From positions 1 through 64,000 of the forward strand of contig NZ_JAVCWH010000010.1 of assembly GCF_030846195.1 (NCBI RefSeq): 64,000 nt of DNA. The letters are read 5' to 3'. Position numbers and translations under genes: made by a program. Origin of the DNA: Paracoccus yibinensis (GTDB lineage Bacteria; Pseudomonadota; Alphaproteobacteria; Rhodobacterales; Rhodobacteraceae). Below, piece after piece: positions 52,593 through 61,447 of this stretch (position 1 is its first letter; each line of letters begins with the position of its first letter). Under the pieces are notes generated by a model. It was not told the DNA's origin. It searched no databases and saw nothing but the letters and a program-made list of their open reading frames with translations.

Positions 52593-54800
52593 TCATTCGG
52601 CGGCCATGCCCTGCGAATGGTCCTCCTCGACCCGGGCAGGGCCGTCTTCCCCTGCTCCGGACGGAGGCTCCCGTGCGGGATCGTCCGTGTCGTCTGGTTC
52701 CGCGTTATTGGCCTCACCGGTCGGGTCGGTCGGCAGGGAAGCAGATCCGGCATTCTCGTCGCTGGTTGCCCCGCTTTCGGCAATCCGCAGCCGCAGCGGC
52801 TCGGGCAGCCAGCCGGTCTCCGCCAGGAGCCGCTCGGCTTCCCGCGCCATGTCGGGTTTCTTCAGGTGATCGATGCGCTGCGCCGCTGCCTCCCCTACGC
52901 CTTCGCGCACTGCCGCAAGGATGCGCGGCTTGGTGACACGGCCAAGGTAGCTCTCGACCGTGGGCCGCCAGCCCGCCTCCACGAGATCGAGCCCCGTCGC
53001 TCGGGCCAGCCGGTCGGCCTCGCGGAGGCGCCGCTCAAGACCCTGCTGACTGACACCCGTGCCACTGTAGGGGTTCGGCCGCTCGACAAGCGCATTGACC
53101 CCGAAGCTGACGCAGTGGGCCAGCAGAGCCAGTCGGCTTGCATCGTCGAGGTTCTCGAGCCAAGTCCAAAGCCGGTCGTCATCCTCGGCATCGGGCAGGT
53201 CTGCCTGCCATGCCGCATGGCGCGCAGCGATCTGTTGCGCGGGCAGGCTGTCAGCCAGACCCGGGGCCTGCACGGGAAAGTAGACGGTCCGGACAAAGGC
53301 CTCCAGGGCCGCGCCGCAGCCGCGGCTGACAAAACAGTCCAGCACCAGCCGGTGCAGAAGGGCTGTCAGCGCGACATGCGGGTGCGCGGCCAGGGCGTCG
53401 CGCAACGCCAAGGTGCGATATGCGGTCAGCTCAACCACCAGGCTCTCGGGCAAGGGCTTGAGGGTGTCGGTCTCCTCGGCACTTTCCTCGCCGGTGCCTG
53501 GCTCACCCGTCATCGTGACGACGGCGGGCTGTCCGGCGACGTGGGGCGTGATGCCGCCCGTTGCATCGGGCAATCCCCCGGCCTCGCCGTCTTCAGTCCT
53601 TTGCCCGTCCTCATCGTCGGGACGTACATGGCCACGATCGACCATCAACCTGCCGTCGGTGCCTATGCTGACAAACACCCCGGCGCGCGCCATCTGCTCG
53701 GGCGAAAAGACCACTGGCCTGTGCTCATAAGCCTCGAGCGCCGCTTCGATCTCGCCTAGCCGCCGGTCGACATCCTTAGGCAGCTCTTCGGCCTCGGCAT
53801 GCTCGGCCTCGAGCAGGTCGTATTCGTCACGCAAAGCCTCGCGGGTGGCACGCTCCTCGTCGGTCAGGTCGATGGTGGTGCCGGCGATCTGCCGAAGCCC
53901 GCGGTCGTGGCCATAGGGTAAGCTCACGGCCACCTCGACCCAGGCCCAGCCTTCCGCGGCGATCGCCTCAGCCTCACACTTCAGCTTCTCCGCGACCAGC
54001 CGGTCGAGCAGGGCCACGTCCTGCAGCCAGCCACCATCGTCGGTCTCGAAGAGATCGCGCAGCACGATGCCGCCCGCCGCCTCGTAGGCCGAAACACCCA
54101 CGAAGAGCGCGCGCCGGTCGGAGGCCCGCACCGTGGTCTCTGTCAGCATGCGGCGGATAGTGTAGGGCTCCTTCGACCAGCTGTCCCTGACCACCTGCCA
54201 GACCTGCTCCTGGCGCGCATGGTCGTCGGTCACGGTAAAGGCCATCAGCTGTTCGAGCGTCATGGCGTCCTCGCCGTAGACCTCGAGCAGCGCCGGCGAG
54301 ACCGCGGCCAGCCGCAGGCGCTGCCGGACGACCTTGGCGTCGACGAGAAAGGCCGCGGCGATGGCCTCTTCGGTCATGCCCTCCTCGCGCAGGGTCTGGA
54401 AGGCGCGGAACTGATCGAGCGGATGGAGCGGCGCCCGCTCGATGTTCTCGGCCAAGGACAGTTCGGCCACGAGCACATCCGTCTCGGACCCGCTCCCCGA
54501 GACGATGCAGGGCACGGGCGCGGTCTTCGCCAGACGCTTCTGCTTGACCAGCAGTTCAAGCGCACGGAAGCGCCGGCCGCCGGCAGGCACCTCGAAGAGG
54601 CCGGTCTCCGCGCCGTCCTCATCCAGAACGGGACGGACATGGAGGGACTGGATCAAGCCGCGCCGGGCAACGGATGCGGCAAGCTCCTCGACCGAGACGC
54701 CAGCCTTGATGCGCCGGACATTGGACTGGCTGAGGACCAGCTTGTCAAAGGGAATGTCGCGGGCCGAGGCGAGGGTGATGGGGGATATGGCTTTGGCCAT
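52593..54800 (-). CDS. Large ParB-like partition/nuclease-family protein
   Basis: A 735-residue protein. Residues about 10-110 form a ParB/Srx domain with SNVRRIKAGVSVEELAASVA and AGGRRFRALELLVKQK; the GGRR motif stands for the CTP-binding GERR. LSLAENIERAPLHPLDQFRA (about 120-139) is ParB box II, and a KorB/ParB helix-turn-helix follows (TEEAIAAAFLVDAKVVRQRL). The remaining 500 residues are helical and acidic with no domain I can name. Such giant ParB-like proteins occur on alphaproteobacterial plasmids and integrative elements. No parA is adjacent. Start MAKAISP at 54800. Confidence 0.82.
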   Translation of the reverse strand: MAKAISPITLASARDIPFDKLVLSQSNVRRIKAGVSVEELAASVARRGLIQSLHVRPVLDEDGAETGLFEVPAGGRRFRALELLVKQKRLAKTAPVPCIVSGSGSETDVLVAELSLAENIERAPLHPLDQFRAFQTLREEGMTEEAIAAAFLVDAKVVRQRLRLAAVSPALLEVYGEDAMTLEQLMAFTVTDDHARQEQVWQVVRDSWSKEPYTIRRMLTETTVRASDRRALFVGVSAYEAAGGIVLRDLFETDDGGWLQDVALLDRLVAEKLKCEAEAIAAEGWAWVEVAVSLPYGHDRGLRQIAGTTIDLTDEERATREALRDEYDLLEAEHAEAEELPKDVDRRLGEIEAALEAYEHRPVVFSPEQMARAGVFVSIGTDGRLMVDRGHVRPDDEDGQRTEDGEAGGLPDATGGITPHVAGQPAVVTMTGEPGTGEESAEETDTLKPLPESLVVELTAYRTLALRDALAAHPHVALTALLHRLVLDCFVSRGCGAALEAFVRTVYFPVQAPGLADSLPAQQIAARHAAWQADLPDAEDDDRLWTWLENLDDASRLALLAHCVSFGVNALVERPNPYSGTGVSQQGLERRLREADRLARATGLDLVEAGWRPTVESYLGRVTKPRILAAVREGVGEAAAQRIDHLKKPDMAREAERLLAETGWLPEPLRLRIAESGATSDENAGSASLPTDPTGEANNAEPDDTDDPAREPPSGAGEDGPARVEEDHSQGMAAE

Positions 54801-54886
54801 GGGCGTGTTCTCCGCGACGGGCGCCGGGGAGCCTCTCTCCCTGGCTTCCAACCCGTCACGATCCCCCCAGCCCTCCTTTGCCTCTA
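54801..54886 (-). promoter_or_regulatory. Conserved structured leader of the parB-like gene (radC-motif candidate)
   Basis: The minus-strand leader shares an ordered series of blocks with the ardC leader at 57630-57714: AGAGGCAAAG, GGCTGG, CGTGACGGG, AAG, then a hairpin and CGGCGCC(C)CGTCGCGGAG just before the start. Here the hairpin arms are CCAGGGAG/CTCCCCGG (54824-54844). Position in the 5' UTR of DNA-linked and antirestriction genes is what I recall for the radC RNA motif. Confidence 0.55.
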
Positions 54887-55251
54887 CCGGGCGGCCGCGC
54901 CAGGAACGCATCGTGCCTTCAGAAGGTGCCGCGCGTGCCGCCTCGTGCTCACCGTCAGGGGTCAATGCTGATGGCGCGAGCCCCTGTTCATCCATCACCT
55001 GCCCCAGCAACCAGGCGAGGCGAGGCGACGATGGGGTCTGATCGGGGCGGCTTTGTCATGGGCGCCAGCAACGCTCTGCGAAAACAAGTCCAGAGGGACC
55101 GATGCAGGTCTTCCCAATGCCGGTCACGATAAGGGTGCTGCTGAGGTGGAGCTTGCCTCTGACCTTGCAACCATGGAAAATCGCGAGGCTACCTACCCTC
55201 GATCGGCTGCCTCAAGGTGGTCACCCCTGTCTGTGTATGTTCGGGACGGCC
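54887..55251. other. Divergent intergenic region
   Basis: The rest of the gap between the parB-like gene (minus) and the hypothetical operon at 55252 (plus). No gene is recognised; promoters for both directions should lie here. Confidence 0.4.
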
Positions 55252-55895
55252 ATGAAGAAGACCGCCAAGGTTCCAGTGGAGAAAGTCGTAAAGGGTTTGC
55301 TTGTGAAGCACGCATGCCCTGTGCCGTTTCACGCTGTGCGCACACGGTTTCTGGGCAATATCGCCACCCCCGGAATGTCGGTCTCGCCCTTGCAGATCAT
55401 CAAGGACCTGTGGGGTGGCGAACTCCCCCCTTCGACAGCATGGATGAGTTCAACACCCTGCTCGAGGCCTTGGTGCAGGGCTTGTGGAACGAGTTGGCCC
55501 GGCACCAGAAGCGCAGCCAGCCCTTCCGGCTCACCCGCACACCCCTGGACGCAACCGCTGCCAATCTCGGCCTTTACGCCCGTATTCGCCTCGAGGAGTT
55601 GGACGGCTTTCTCGAAGGGCTCTTCAACGGGCAGGAGGCCATCGATCTGCCCGAGCGTGCGCATGAGGCTGTCGGTCACCTCGAAGAGTTGCGGGCCATG
55701 ATGGCCGGTATTTGCGACCTTGTGGCACGTAACCCCAAGGCCGATGACCGCACCCAACTCGAGACGACCTTCAAGCATCTGCGCGAGCTGACCCGGATCA
55801 TGGAAACCGAGATCCACGAGGCCGTGCTGTCCTGCACTCGCGCCCGCCGCCAGAGGCTTGAGGCCACGCCCACCGCCAAGCCGACGATCCACTGA
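55252..55895 (+). pseudogene. Conserved hypothetical protein with a C-run frameshift
   Basis: The ATG at 55252 opens a frame MKKTAKVPVEKVVKGLLVKH ending in DLWGGELPP. After the run of six C (about 55417-55422) the sensible continuation FDSMDEFNTLLEALVQGLWN lies in another frame and runs to 55895. One extra C would join both into a 214-residue helical protein. The gap may be a real mutation, a programmed frameshift or an assembly error. Without the shift, a 151-residue protein could start at ATG 55440. Its stop overlaps the next gene, so both form an operon. No family is recognised. Confidence 0.6.
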
Positions 55896-56338
55896 TGGCC
55901 CTGTCCTCCGAGGAACGTCTTCGCGAAAAGCTGCGCAAGATCGAGGCGCTTTATGCCGGTGCTGCGACCGCCGGGGAGAAAACTGCGGCAGGTGCCGCGG
56001 CGGAGCGCATTCGGCGCCAGTTCGAGGCCATCAGCAGGACGGAGCAGGCTGAGGAGTTCAAGTTCTCGATCACCGATCCCTGGTCACGTCAGCTCTTCAT
56101 CGCCCTGTGCCGGCGCTACGGCATGAAGCCGTTCCGCTATCCGCGCATGCACCGCCAGACCGTCATGGTCCGCGCCCCGGCCAGTTTCGTCCACGTGACG
56201 CTATGGCCGGAATTCGAGGAGCTCAGCCGCGCCTTGACGTCCCACCTCGATGACATCACCAGGAAAATCATTCGCGAGGAAGTGCACGAAGCCACCCAGG
56301 ACGCGGACGAGATCAACGAGCCGCGTCAGCTGCGCTGA
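55895..56338 (+). CDS. Conserved hypothetical protein, DUF2786-like
   Basis: A 147-residue protein whose first half (SSEERLREKLRKIEALYAGA, AGAAAERIRRQFEAI) resembles DUF2786, a small helical domain of unknown function. The second half contains WSRQLFIALCRRYGMKPFRY and a basic-aromatic stretch, then an acidic end. It overlaps the preceding frameshifted gene by 1 bp. Often such proteins travel with integrative elements; no function is known. Confidence 0.65.
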   Translation: MALSSEERLREKLRKIEALYAGAATAGEKTAAGAAAERIRRQFEAISRTEQAEEFKFSITDPWSRQLFIALCRRYGMKPFRYPRMHRQTVMVRAPASFVHVTLWPEFEELSRALTSHLDDITRKIIREEVHEATQDADEINEPRQLR

Positions 56339-56627
56339 GATGTTTTCGGCCGTACCTTCGAAGCAGGCCCACGCGGCGACCGGGAGAAGACAGCTCCACG
56401 CCCTCACCCGGCGCGTTCCCGGCCATGCAGATGGACGGCTGCAGGTCTCCTGAGGGAAGCCGGCGCGAGGCCGGGCGGCTGTAAACCGTGCTCAGGCAAG
56501 ACATGTCGAACCGGGGGGCGGTCGTGACACCGGCTGCTGGATGACCCCCGTCTCGCAGGCTGAGTTGGACCGATATCGGCGTGGTCGGACGGGGGTGATC
56601 CTCCGGCACGTCCAGGCGCACACCTTG
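56339..56627. other. Convergent intergenic region
   Basis: A 289-bp gap between the end of the plus-strand hypothetical operon and the end of ardC. No gene and no clear terminator is recognised. Confidence 0.4.
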
Positions 56628-57629
56628 CTACACCGTGCCGGTGAAAACAGGAGAACCAGGGTGGCCCGCATCTGTTTCATCGGGTGCGCGGGAAGACAGA
56701 GGGGCAGGCTGCTGCGCGTGCATCCAGTCGGCGGCCTGCTGGGCCTTGGCCGCGGCGGTGAACAGGGCGCGGGGGTCGTTCTCCAAGACGCGCAACCACG
56801 ACGCAAGGTAGGCGGCATGGTCGGGACGCGGATGGTGGGCAATGCCGAGATCGGCAAGCACGAGGCCACTGAGGATCTCCACGCAGCATTCTTCCGCCGC
56901 ATAAGCCGCCGAGCCAAACCGGCCCGACAGATCGCGGTCAAGCCTGTGCTTTGCCCCGGAGGCGTGACCGTGCTCATGCAGCCAGACGCCATAGAACGAC
57001 GGGGCGTCCCGAAACGACCCGAAGTCCGGCATGACTACCGTATCCGACGAGGGACGATAAAAGGCGTCCGGCCCTCCGAACACGGTTGTGATCCCCAGGT
57101 TGGCGACAAAGGCCTCTGCCTGCGCCAAACGCTCGTTCTCCGACAGCAGGTGTGTCGGAGGGCGCTCGTACCCGTCCACCTGGTCGACATTGAACACGGA
57201 AAAGGCGCGGGCAAACATCCGCACGCGGCCGATGTCGTCCTTGCCGGTATCCCCGGCCTCGTCGAACGAGGACACCTGCTTCCACAAGACGATGGTGGTC
57301 GAGCGCTCGCCCTTGCGCACCTGCGCCCCGGCCTCTTGCCACTGCCGATAGGTACCCCAAAGGCCATTGTTGTACCCGGAGACCATGGCTGCGGCCCATA
57401 GCGCAACGGTGTTGATGCCCCGGTAACGCCTGCCGGATGCCACGTTGGTCGGCCGGGCGGCACAGCTTCCGTTGTGAAACCACGGTGCATGCCACTCCCC
57501 TGCCCCGTGTTCGATTGCCGCAATGATGGCGGCCGTGACGCGCGCGTAAGTGTCGGCCCGCGAACCGGCAGCATCGCCAACGCGTGCAGAATGCGTCAGC
57601 CGGTCGGCACCGTTGTTGTGTCTGGGCAT
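56628..57629 (-). CDS. ardC: Antirestriction protein ArdC (zincin-like)
   Basis: A 333-residue protein. The N-terminal ssDNA-binding domain (DUF1738, residues about 25-150) has WHAPWFHNGSCAARPTNVAS and GRRYRGINTVALWAAAM. The C-terminal metalloprotease-like domain has the motif LHEHGHAS (His218, Glu219, His222), where most ArdC have HELAH, and the third ligand region YAAEECCVEI (Glu246/247). All zinc ligands appear intact. ArdC covers incoming single-stranded DNA against restriction during conjugation. It has the same leader type as the parB-like gene. Confidence 0.88.
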   Translation of the reverse strand: MPRHNNGADRLTHSARVGDAAGSRADTYARVTAAIIAAIEHGAGEWHAPWFHNGSCAARPTNVASGRRYRGINTVALWAAAMVSGYNNGLWGTYRQWQEAGAQVRKGERSTTIVLWKQVSSFDEAGDTGKDDIGRVRMFARAFSVFNVDQVDGYERPPTHLLSENERLAQAEAFVANLGITTVFGGPDAFYRPSSDTVVMPDFGSFRDAPSFYGVWLHEHGHASGAKHRLDRDLSGRFGSAAYAAEECCVEILSGLVLADLGIAHHPRPDHAAYLASWLRVLENDPRALFTAAAKAQQAADWMHAQQPAPLSSRAPDETDAGHPGSPVFTGTV

Positions 57630-57714
57630 CGCAATATCCTCCGCGACGGGGCGCCGGAGGCCTTTCCTCCGGTCTTCATCCCGTCACGCAGTGACCAGCC
57701 AAGCTTTGCCTCTC
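57630..57714 (-). promoter_or_regulatory. Conserved structured leader of ardC (radC-motif candidate)
   Basis: Ordered similarity to the parB-like leader at 54801-54886: GAGAGGCAAAG, GGCTGG, GCGTGACGGGATGAAG, a hairpin with arms CCGGAGG/CCTCCGG (57654-57672), then CGGCGCCCCGTCGCGGAGGA, which contains the likely ribosome site. Arms differ in sequence from those of the other copy but still pair, which supports an RNA structure. Confidence 0.55.
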
Positions 57715-58024
57715 GAAACCCGAGGGATCCCTTGCGGTCGTCCACGAGCGCCGTAGCAAACGTCACGGTCAAAGCCTGATCTGCAGCCCACCACGCGCAG
57801 TGGTTCATTCATGATTGGAGAACAGAAGTCCCTTCAACCACACCCTAACGACGTAAAGGGCGGTAAGCGGTCCCCTGCGCCGCGGCATGGCAGCCGCGGC
57901 ACAAGCTCAAAAGCCGACGCTCAGACGGCGCGCAACTGCAAATGGTGCCTAACAATCCAGGTGGCGAAAATGCGGACTGACGGAAATGCGGCGCGGCAAG
58001 CGCGGCGTAATTCCAACCCGGACG
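57715..58024. other. Stretch without recognised gene
   Basis: Between the ardC leader and the IS256 stub. Frames on both strands look random; probably the right edge of the conjugative backbone or upstream control DNA of ardC. Confidence 0.4.
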
Positions 58025-58177
58025 TGAGAGTGTCCGCCCTTTTGTGTACGACCCATCGGGTCCATGCTTCATCGATAGGAAGCATGCATGACGATCTCCA
58101 AGGAAATTCTGGACGAACTGCTGAAGGGTGTTGAGCGCACTCAGGATAGGACAGGCTTGAAGCGGCTAGCGATCTAA
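58025..58177 (+). pseudogene. IS256-family remnant (left end and transposase N-terminus)
   Basis: GAGAGTGTCCGCCCTTTTGTGTAC near 58025 resembles an IS256-type end (only the first part is quoted as similar), and ATG 58088 opens MTISKEILDELLKGVE, the standard start of these Mutator-like transposases. After about 20 residues the frame leaves the family and stops at 58175-58177. It marks the border between the conjugative backbone and the polymerase/RT/helicase operon. Confidence 0.65.
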
Positions 58178-58182
58178 ACCCG

Positions 58183-59769
58183 TCATACTTCGTTCACCTT
58201 GGGAGCGTCCGAGTTTGGCTCATATTCAGCGAAGTCGCCAATTGATGCTTTTCCGGCGACCCGTCCGCCGAGGACATCGGTCATAACATTTTCAAAAGCC
58301 TCGACGACTTTGCCCGGCGTTTCGGCGAGCTTATGCTCGAACAGCAGAGCGTCGTGCATTGGCAAAACGATTCTGGTGTCTCGGATGGATGCTACCATTA
58401 GCAGGGTCCGCTTGAATATCAACGATGCAGTGCCCTGGACCACTTGGCTGACGGCTGAACGCTGCTCTTTACCTGTGAGTTGTCCCTTGTTGGCTCGCCG
58501 GTAGTGGTTGCCCAGGATAGTGGTCACCCGGCCGCCACTCTGAAATTCGGTCCAGACTTCCTTCTTCCATTCTTCGTATCGCTGGAAGCGCCGGAACGCC
58601 TCCTTTGCCTTTTGCCTGTCAACTCCAAGAGATACGGCGGCGTCCACAAGCGCCTTGCGGCTCATGCCGTAAGCATAAGACAGAAACAACTGCTTGGCAG
58701 CTTTGCGAGCGCCGCGAAGACCCAAGTACGTAGTTGCGAAGAGTTCATACATGTCGCCAGCCGCATAGAGCCGCTTGAGCTCCTCATCGCCTGAGAGTGC
58801 TGCCATGATTCCTACTTCGAACTGATCGAAGTCAACGTAACAAAGTTTCGCATCACCGTGAGCGGCTACAATCGACCGATATCGTTTTGGGATGTTCTGG
58901 AGGCTGGGACTACGAAGCTGTACACGGGACGTGCGCGAACCGAATACGTCCACCATGGGTCGCGTGCCGTCTGTTGACAGCGTGAGTGAGCCGAGCACTT
59001 TGCGCGTGGTGTCCAACGCGAGAAGCGCCATGGTATCGCCACCGAAATCGCGATCATGTGGCACAAATTCGAGGAGGTATTCGACGGAAACCTCATCCAA
59101 TTCGAAGCCTTCCTTGATCAATTTGGCCTCGATGTTACGCCTGCTTGGCGTTTCGAGCGGCATGTCGTGTTTTGCAGAATAGTCTTTAAGTGCCAAGAAA
59201 TAGTCGTGCTCTGCCTGTGCACGCTTTTTCGAAAGTCCGGCGGTATCAAGTGAAATGCCAGCCGACATCGAATGCTGGAGCAACCGGTAGACGGGCACCT
59301 CAACTGAGAAAAAGCGCTCAAGCTCACCGTCGGCGGATGCACGCTCGCGGAGGTCAAGATACATTGCCGCTATCGCCGTTGCGGCCTTGGCTGCGACCGC
59401 CTCGTCGAACGGAGCACCCTTATTAAATATCTTCTGGTAAGCGTCACAGACCTCCTGTGCGGCCCCGTACTGCCCCAGATGTGCTGTGACGTCGCGCTTC
59501 TCGCGGGAGAGCCGTTCTTCTGGGATTCCGCTGACCGCGATGCGAAGTTCGTCAACGTCGATGATTATACCAGGCAGCGTACCCGTACTATCAAACAGTG
59601 CATCGCGGATCATCCAGAAGTCATGGCACAATATAGGGCCTTGAAATGAGACGACACTCGCAGCATCGGTCTCCTGAAGTCGGCCGTCCTGGAACCAATA
59701 GAAAGCGTCCGCTCCCCTCCCGGTGAAGTCCTTTACGAAGAGCAGCAGGAGAGGAATCTGATCAATCAT
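58183..59769 (-). CDS. A-family DNA polymerase (PolA-like), RT-associated
   Basis: A 528-residue protein with a full family-A polymerase core: SPSLQNIPKR near 287-295, motif A YVDFDQFEVGIMAALSGDEE (Asp313), motif B with KQLFLSYAYG (about 359-368) and motif C MHDALLFE (Asp473). QGTASLIFK also matches. There is no 5' nuclease domain. The N-terminal 150 residues only faintly recall the 3'-5' exonuclease fold and lack its full set of acidic residues. It is much shorter than housekeeping Pol I (about 930). Start MIDQIPLL at 59769 has GAGG upstream and overlaps the RT stop by 8 bp, so synthesis is coupled to the RT. Confidence 0.85.
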   Translation of the reverse strand: MIDQIPLLLLFVKDFTGRGADAFYWFQDGRLQETDAASVVSFQGPILCHDFWMIRDALFDSTGTLPGIIIDVDELRIAVSGIPEERLSREKRDVTAHLGQYGAAQEVCDAYQKIFNKGAPFDEAVAAKAATAIAAMYLDLRERASADGELERFFSVEVPVYRLLQHSMSAGISLDTAGLSKKRAQAEHDYFLALKDYSAKHDMPLETPSRRNIEAKLIKEGFELDEVSVEYLLEFVPHDRDFGGDTMALLALDTTRKVLGSLTLSTDGTRPMVDVFGSRTSRVQLRSPSLQNIPKRYRSIVAAHGDAKLCYVDFDQFEVGIMAALSGDEELKRLYAAGDMYELFATTYLGLRGARKAAKQLFLSYAYGMSRKALVDAAVSLGVDRQKAKEAFRRFQRYEEWKKEVWTEFQSGGRVTTILGNHYRRANKGQLTGKEQRSAVSQVVQGTASLIFKRTLLMVASIRDTRIVLPMHDALLFEHKLAETPGKVVEAFENVMTDVLGGRVAGKASIGDFAEYEPNSDAPKVNEV

Positions 59770-61447
59770 AGCTGCTAACCTCGTCAACGAGGTTCAGGAG
59801 ATCCGTGCTTTCCCTTACGGCGAACGGGAGACCACCTTCATTGGAGTGGCGCTCCGCTCTGGGGCCCGTTCCCTTCAGGCAGACGGGCACTCGGCCATAT
59901 AGCGAACGGCGTGCCTCTTCTTCTAAGATTGACGAGGCAATGAGGAGGTAGCGGGCGTTCTGGTAGGGCAACGTCCCGAACTCCTGCAAACACCTCTCGA
60001 TCAGTGCCTTCTCACCTGTGCAACGGAGCCAGATCAGGATGGCTGCTGCCTCGCCAGACTTCATGTCCTCCCGCAGCTTGCGATCCGCGAGCGCAACGAG
60101 ATCGTCGGACCCGTGCCGCCGCATGGCGAGCAGCATCCAGATGTTATAATTCTGCCAGTCGTGGATCGCTCCTTCCTCTGCGAGCAGGAATGCCTCTAGG
60201 GCCGGCAGACAGCGCCCCTCACGGTCAAGCGTGGCGATCAAGCGGCAGTACTGATCAGTCGTAACGGCATGCTCGGACAGCGAGCGCGACAGTGCGTCGA
60301 GGAGATTTAGCGACAACGCATCACCCACGTCAAAAAGTCCGGACTCCACGATCTTCGCCACCCGGTTTACCGCAAAGCGGAAGGTGCGCGACTGCGAGTC
60401 CCCCTCGGCAATGCACCGGCTTAGAATCTCAAAGATATACGTTACTGACCTAGTCACGATTCGACGACTGCGGGATTGCCACATCTGGTTGATCGCGATG
60501 GTGGAACTGTCCTGTGATGGGAAGTGCTCTGCTACTTTTTCGTTCGAAACGTCGGGCCCGAGTATCTCTGTCTTGTTAGCGTTGATATTGAGGCCGACCG
60601 TCCGCAACTGCCGGATGACGTCCTGAAGGGCTCGCCGCGCGTGCAGTTCGGAGTCGGCAATGATGCGGATGTCATCGACGTAGCGATAGTAATCGTAGCC
60701 CTTCCTCACCATTTCTTTGTCCACCAACGACAGCAGGATATTGGAGAGGAAGGCCGATGCATCACGGTTCTGTGGCAGCCCGTGGTCGCGGCTGAACGTC
60801 CATTGCGTTAGGAGCCGGTCGAGAGTGGCAATTGCGTTACGGATCTGCAGCTTCTCCGGTCCGGCTGCCACAAGATCCGGAACTGCCTGCTCGAGAGCCT
60901 TGATGATCTGCGCGCGCGAAATATTCTCGAAGAAATTGCTTAGGTCGGTGACCAATAGATAGCGTCCCGACTTACGGAAGGTAAGCGTGACGCCTTCGAA
61001 GGTGAACCAGCGGTCGATTTTGTTTTTGAACAGATACTTCGCATTGAGAGGAGCTGGCTCGAACCGATAGCTTAGTACTCGATGACCAAGGAGTGGATCG
61101 TAAAACGGAATTAAAAAACTGCAGATGGCCTGATAGACGAAGCGATCGAAGAAATCGGTTTCCAAACCATAGCGCTCACCGTATCCTTTCTTTGGAATAT
61201 TGCGAACAACGCTACGCGTACCCCGGTACTCACCGTTCCATTCTTGCAAAAGCGAGATGATAATCCGCTTTGCGTCGGCTGGATTGTTGAAAAGGTCGTC
61301 ATACTGAAGGCAGTCAAAGTACCAATCGTCACGCATGTCCTGACGGAGGTGCTTCAGCACTAGATCGAAATCGACCGGGAACCCGAGCGCTTGCCCGTTG
61401 CGCCAGAAAGCCGGATCAAGCGCATATTCGCTCTTTTCGTCAGTCAT
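59762..61447 (-). CDS. Reverse transcriptase, unknown-group/defence type
   Basis: A 561-residue protein. The RT domain lies at about 80-300, with motif A LLVTDLSNFFENIS (Asp168), motif B GLPQNRDASAFLSN (223-236; Asn replaces the usual Gly of LPQG) and motif C YYRYVDDIRII (YVDD 256-259), followed by LNINANKTEILG. The catalytic aspartates are present. The C-terminal 250 residues are helical and repeat-like, with no maturase, endonuclease or thumb X domain, so it is not a group II intron RT. No retron msr-msd was found. Start MTDEKSEYAL at 61447; upstream of it is a 169-bp gap to the helicase. Confidence 0.85.
   Translation of the reverse strand: MTDEKSEYALDPAFWRNGQALGFPVDFDLVLKHLRQDMRDDWYFDCLQYDDLFNNPADAKRIIISLLQEWNGEYRGTRSVVRNIPKKGYGERYGLETDFFDRFVYQAICSFLIPFYDPLLGHRVLSYRFEPAPLNAKYLFKNKIDRWFTFEGVTLTFRKSGRYLLVTDLSNFFENISRAQIIKALEQAVPDLVAAGPEKLQIRNAIATLDRLLTQWTFSRDHGLPQNRDASAFLSNILLSLVDKEMVRKGYDYYRYVDDIRIIADSELHARRALQDVIRQLRTVGLNINANKTEILGPDVSNEKVAEHFPSQDSSTIAINQMWQSRSRRIVTRSVTYIFEILSRCIAEGDSQSRTFRFAVNRVAKIVESGLFDVGDALSLNLLDALSRSLSEHAVTTDQYCRLIATLDREGRCLPALEAFLLAEEGAIHDWQNYNIWMLLAMRRHGSDDLVALADRKLREDMKSGEAAAILIWLRCTGEKALIERCLQEFGTLPYQNARYLLIASSILEEEARRSLYGRVPVCLKGTGPRAERHSNEGGLPFAVRESTDLLNLVDEVSSYD

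Noticed and set aside
52572..53759. Long plus-strand frame opposite the parB-like gene
   Set aside because: Shadow of a GC-rich gene; no family resemblance.
57811..58134. 107-codon plus-strand frame between ardC and the IS256 stub
   Set aside because: No conserved pattern, and its end overlaps the IS256 terminus.
58183..61447. Group II intron or retron interpretation of the RT locus
   Set aside because: No maturase or endonuclease domain and no intron ends were seen; no msr-msd-like inverted repeats of typical form lie upstream of the RT.
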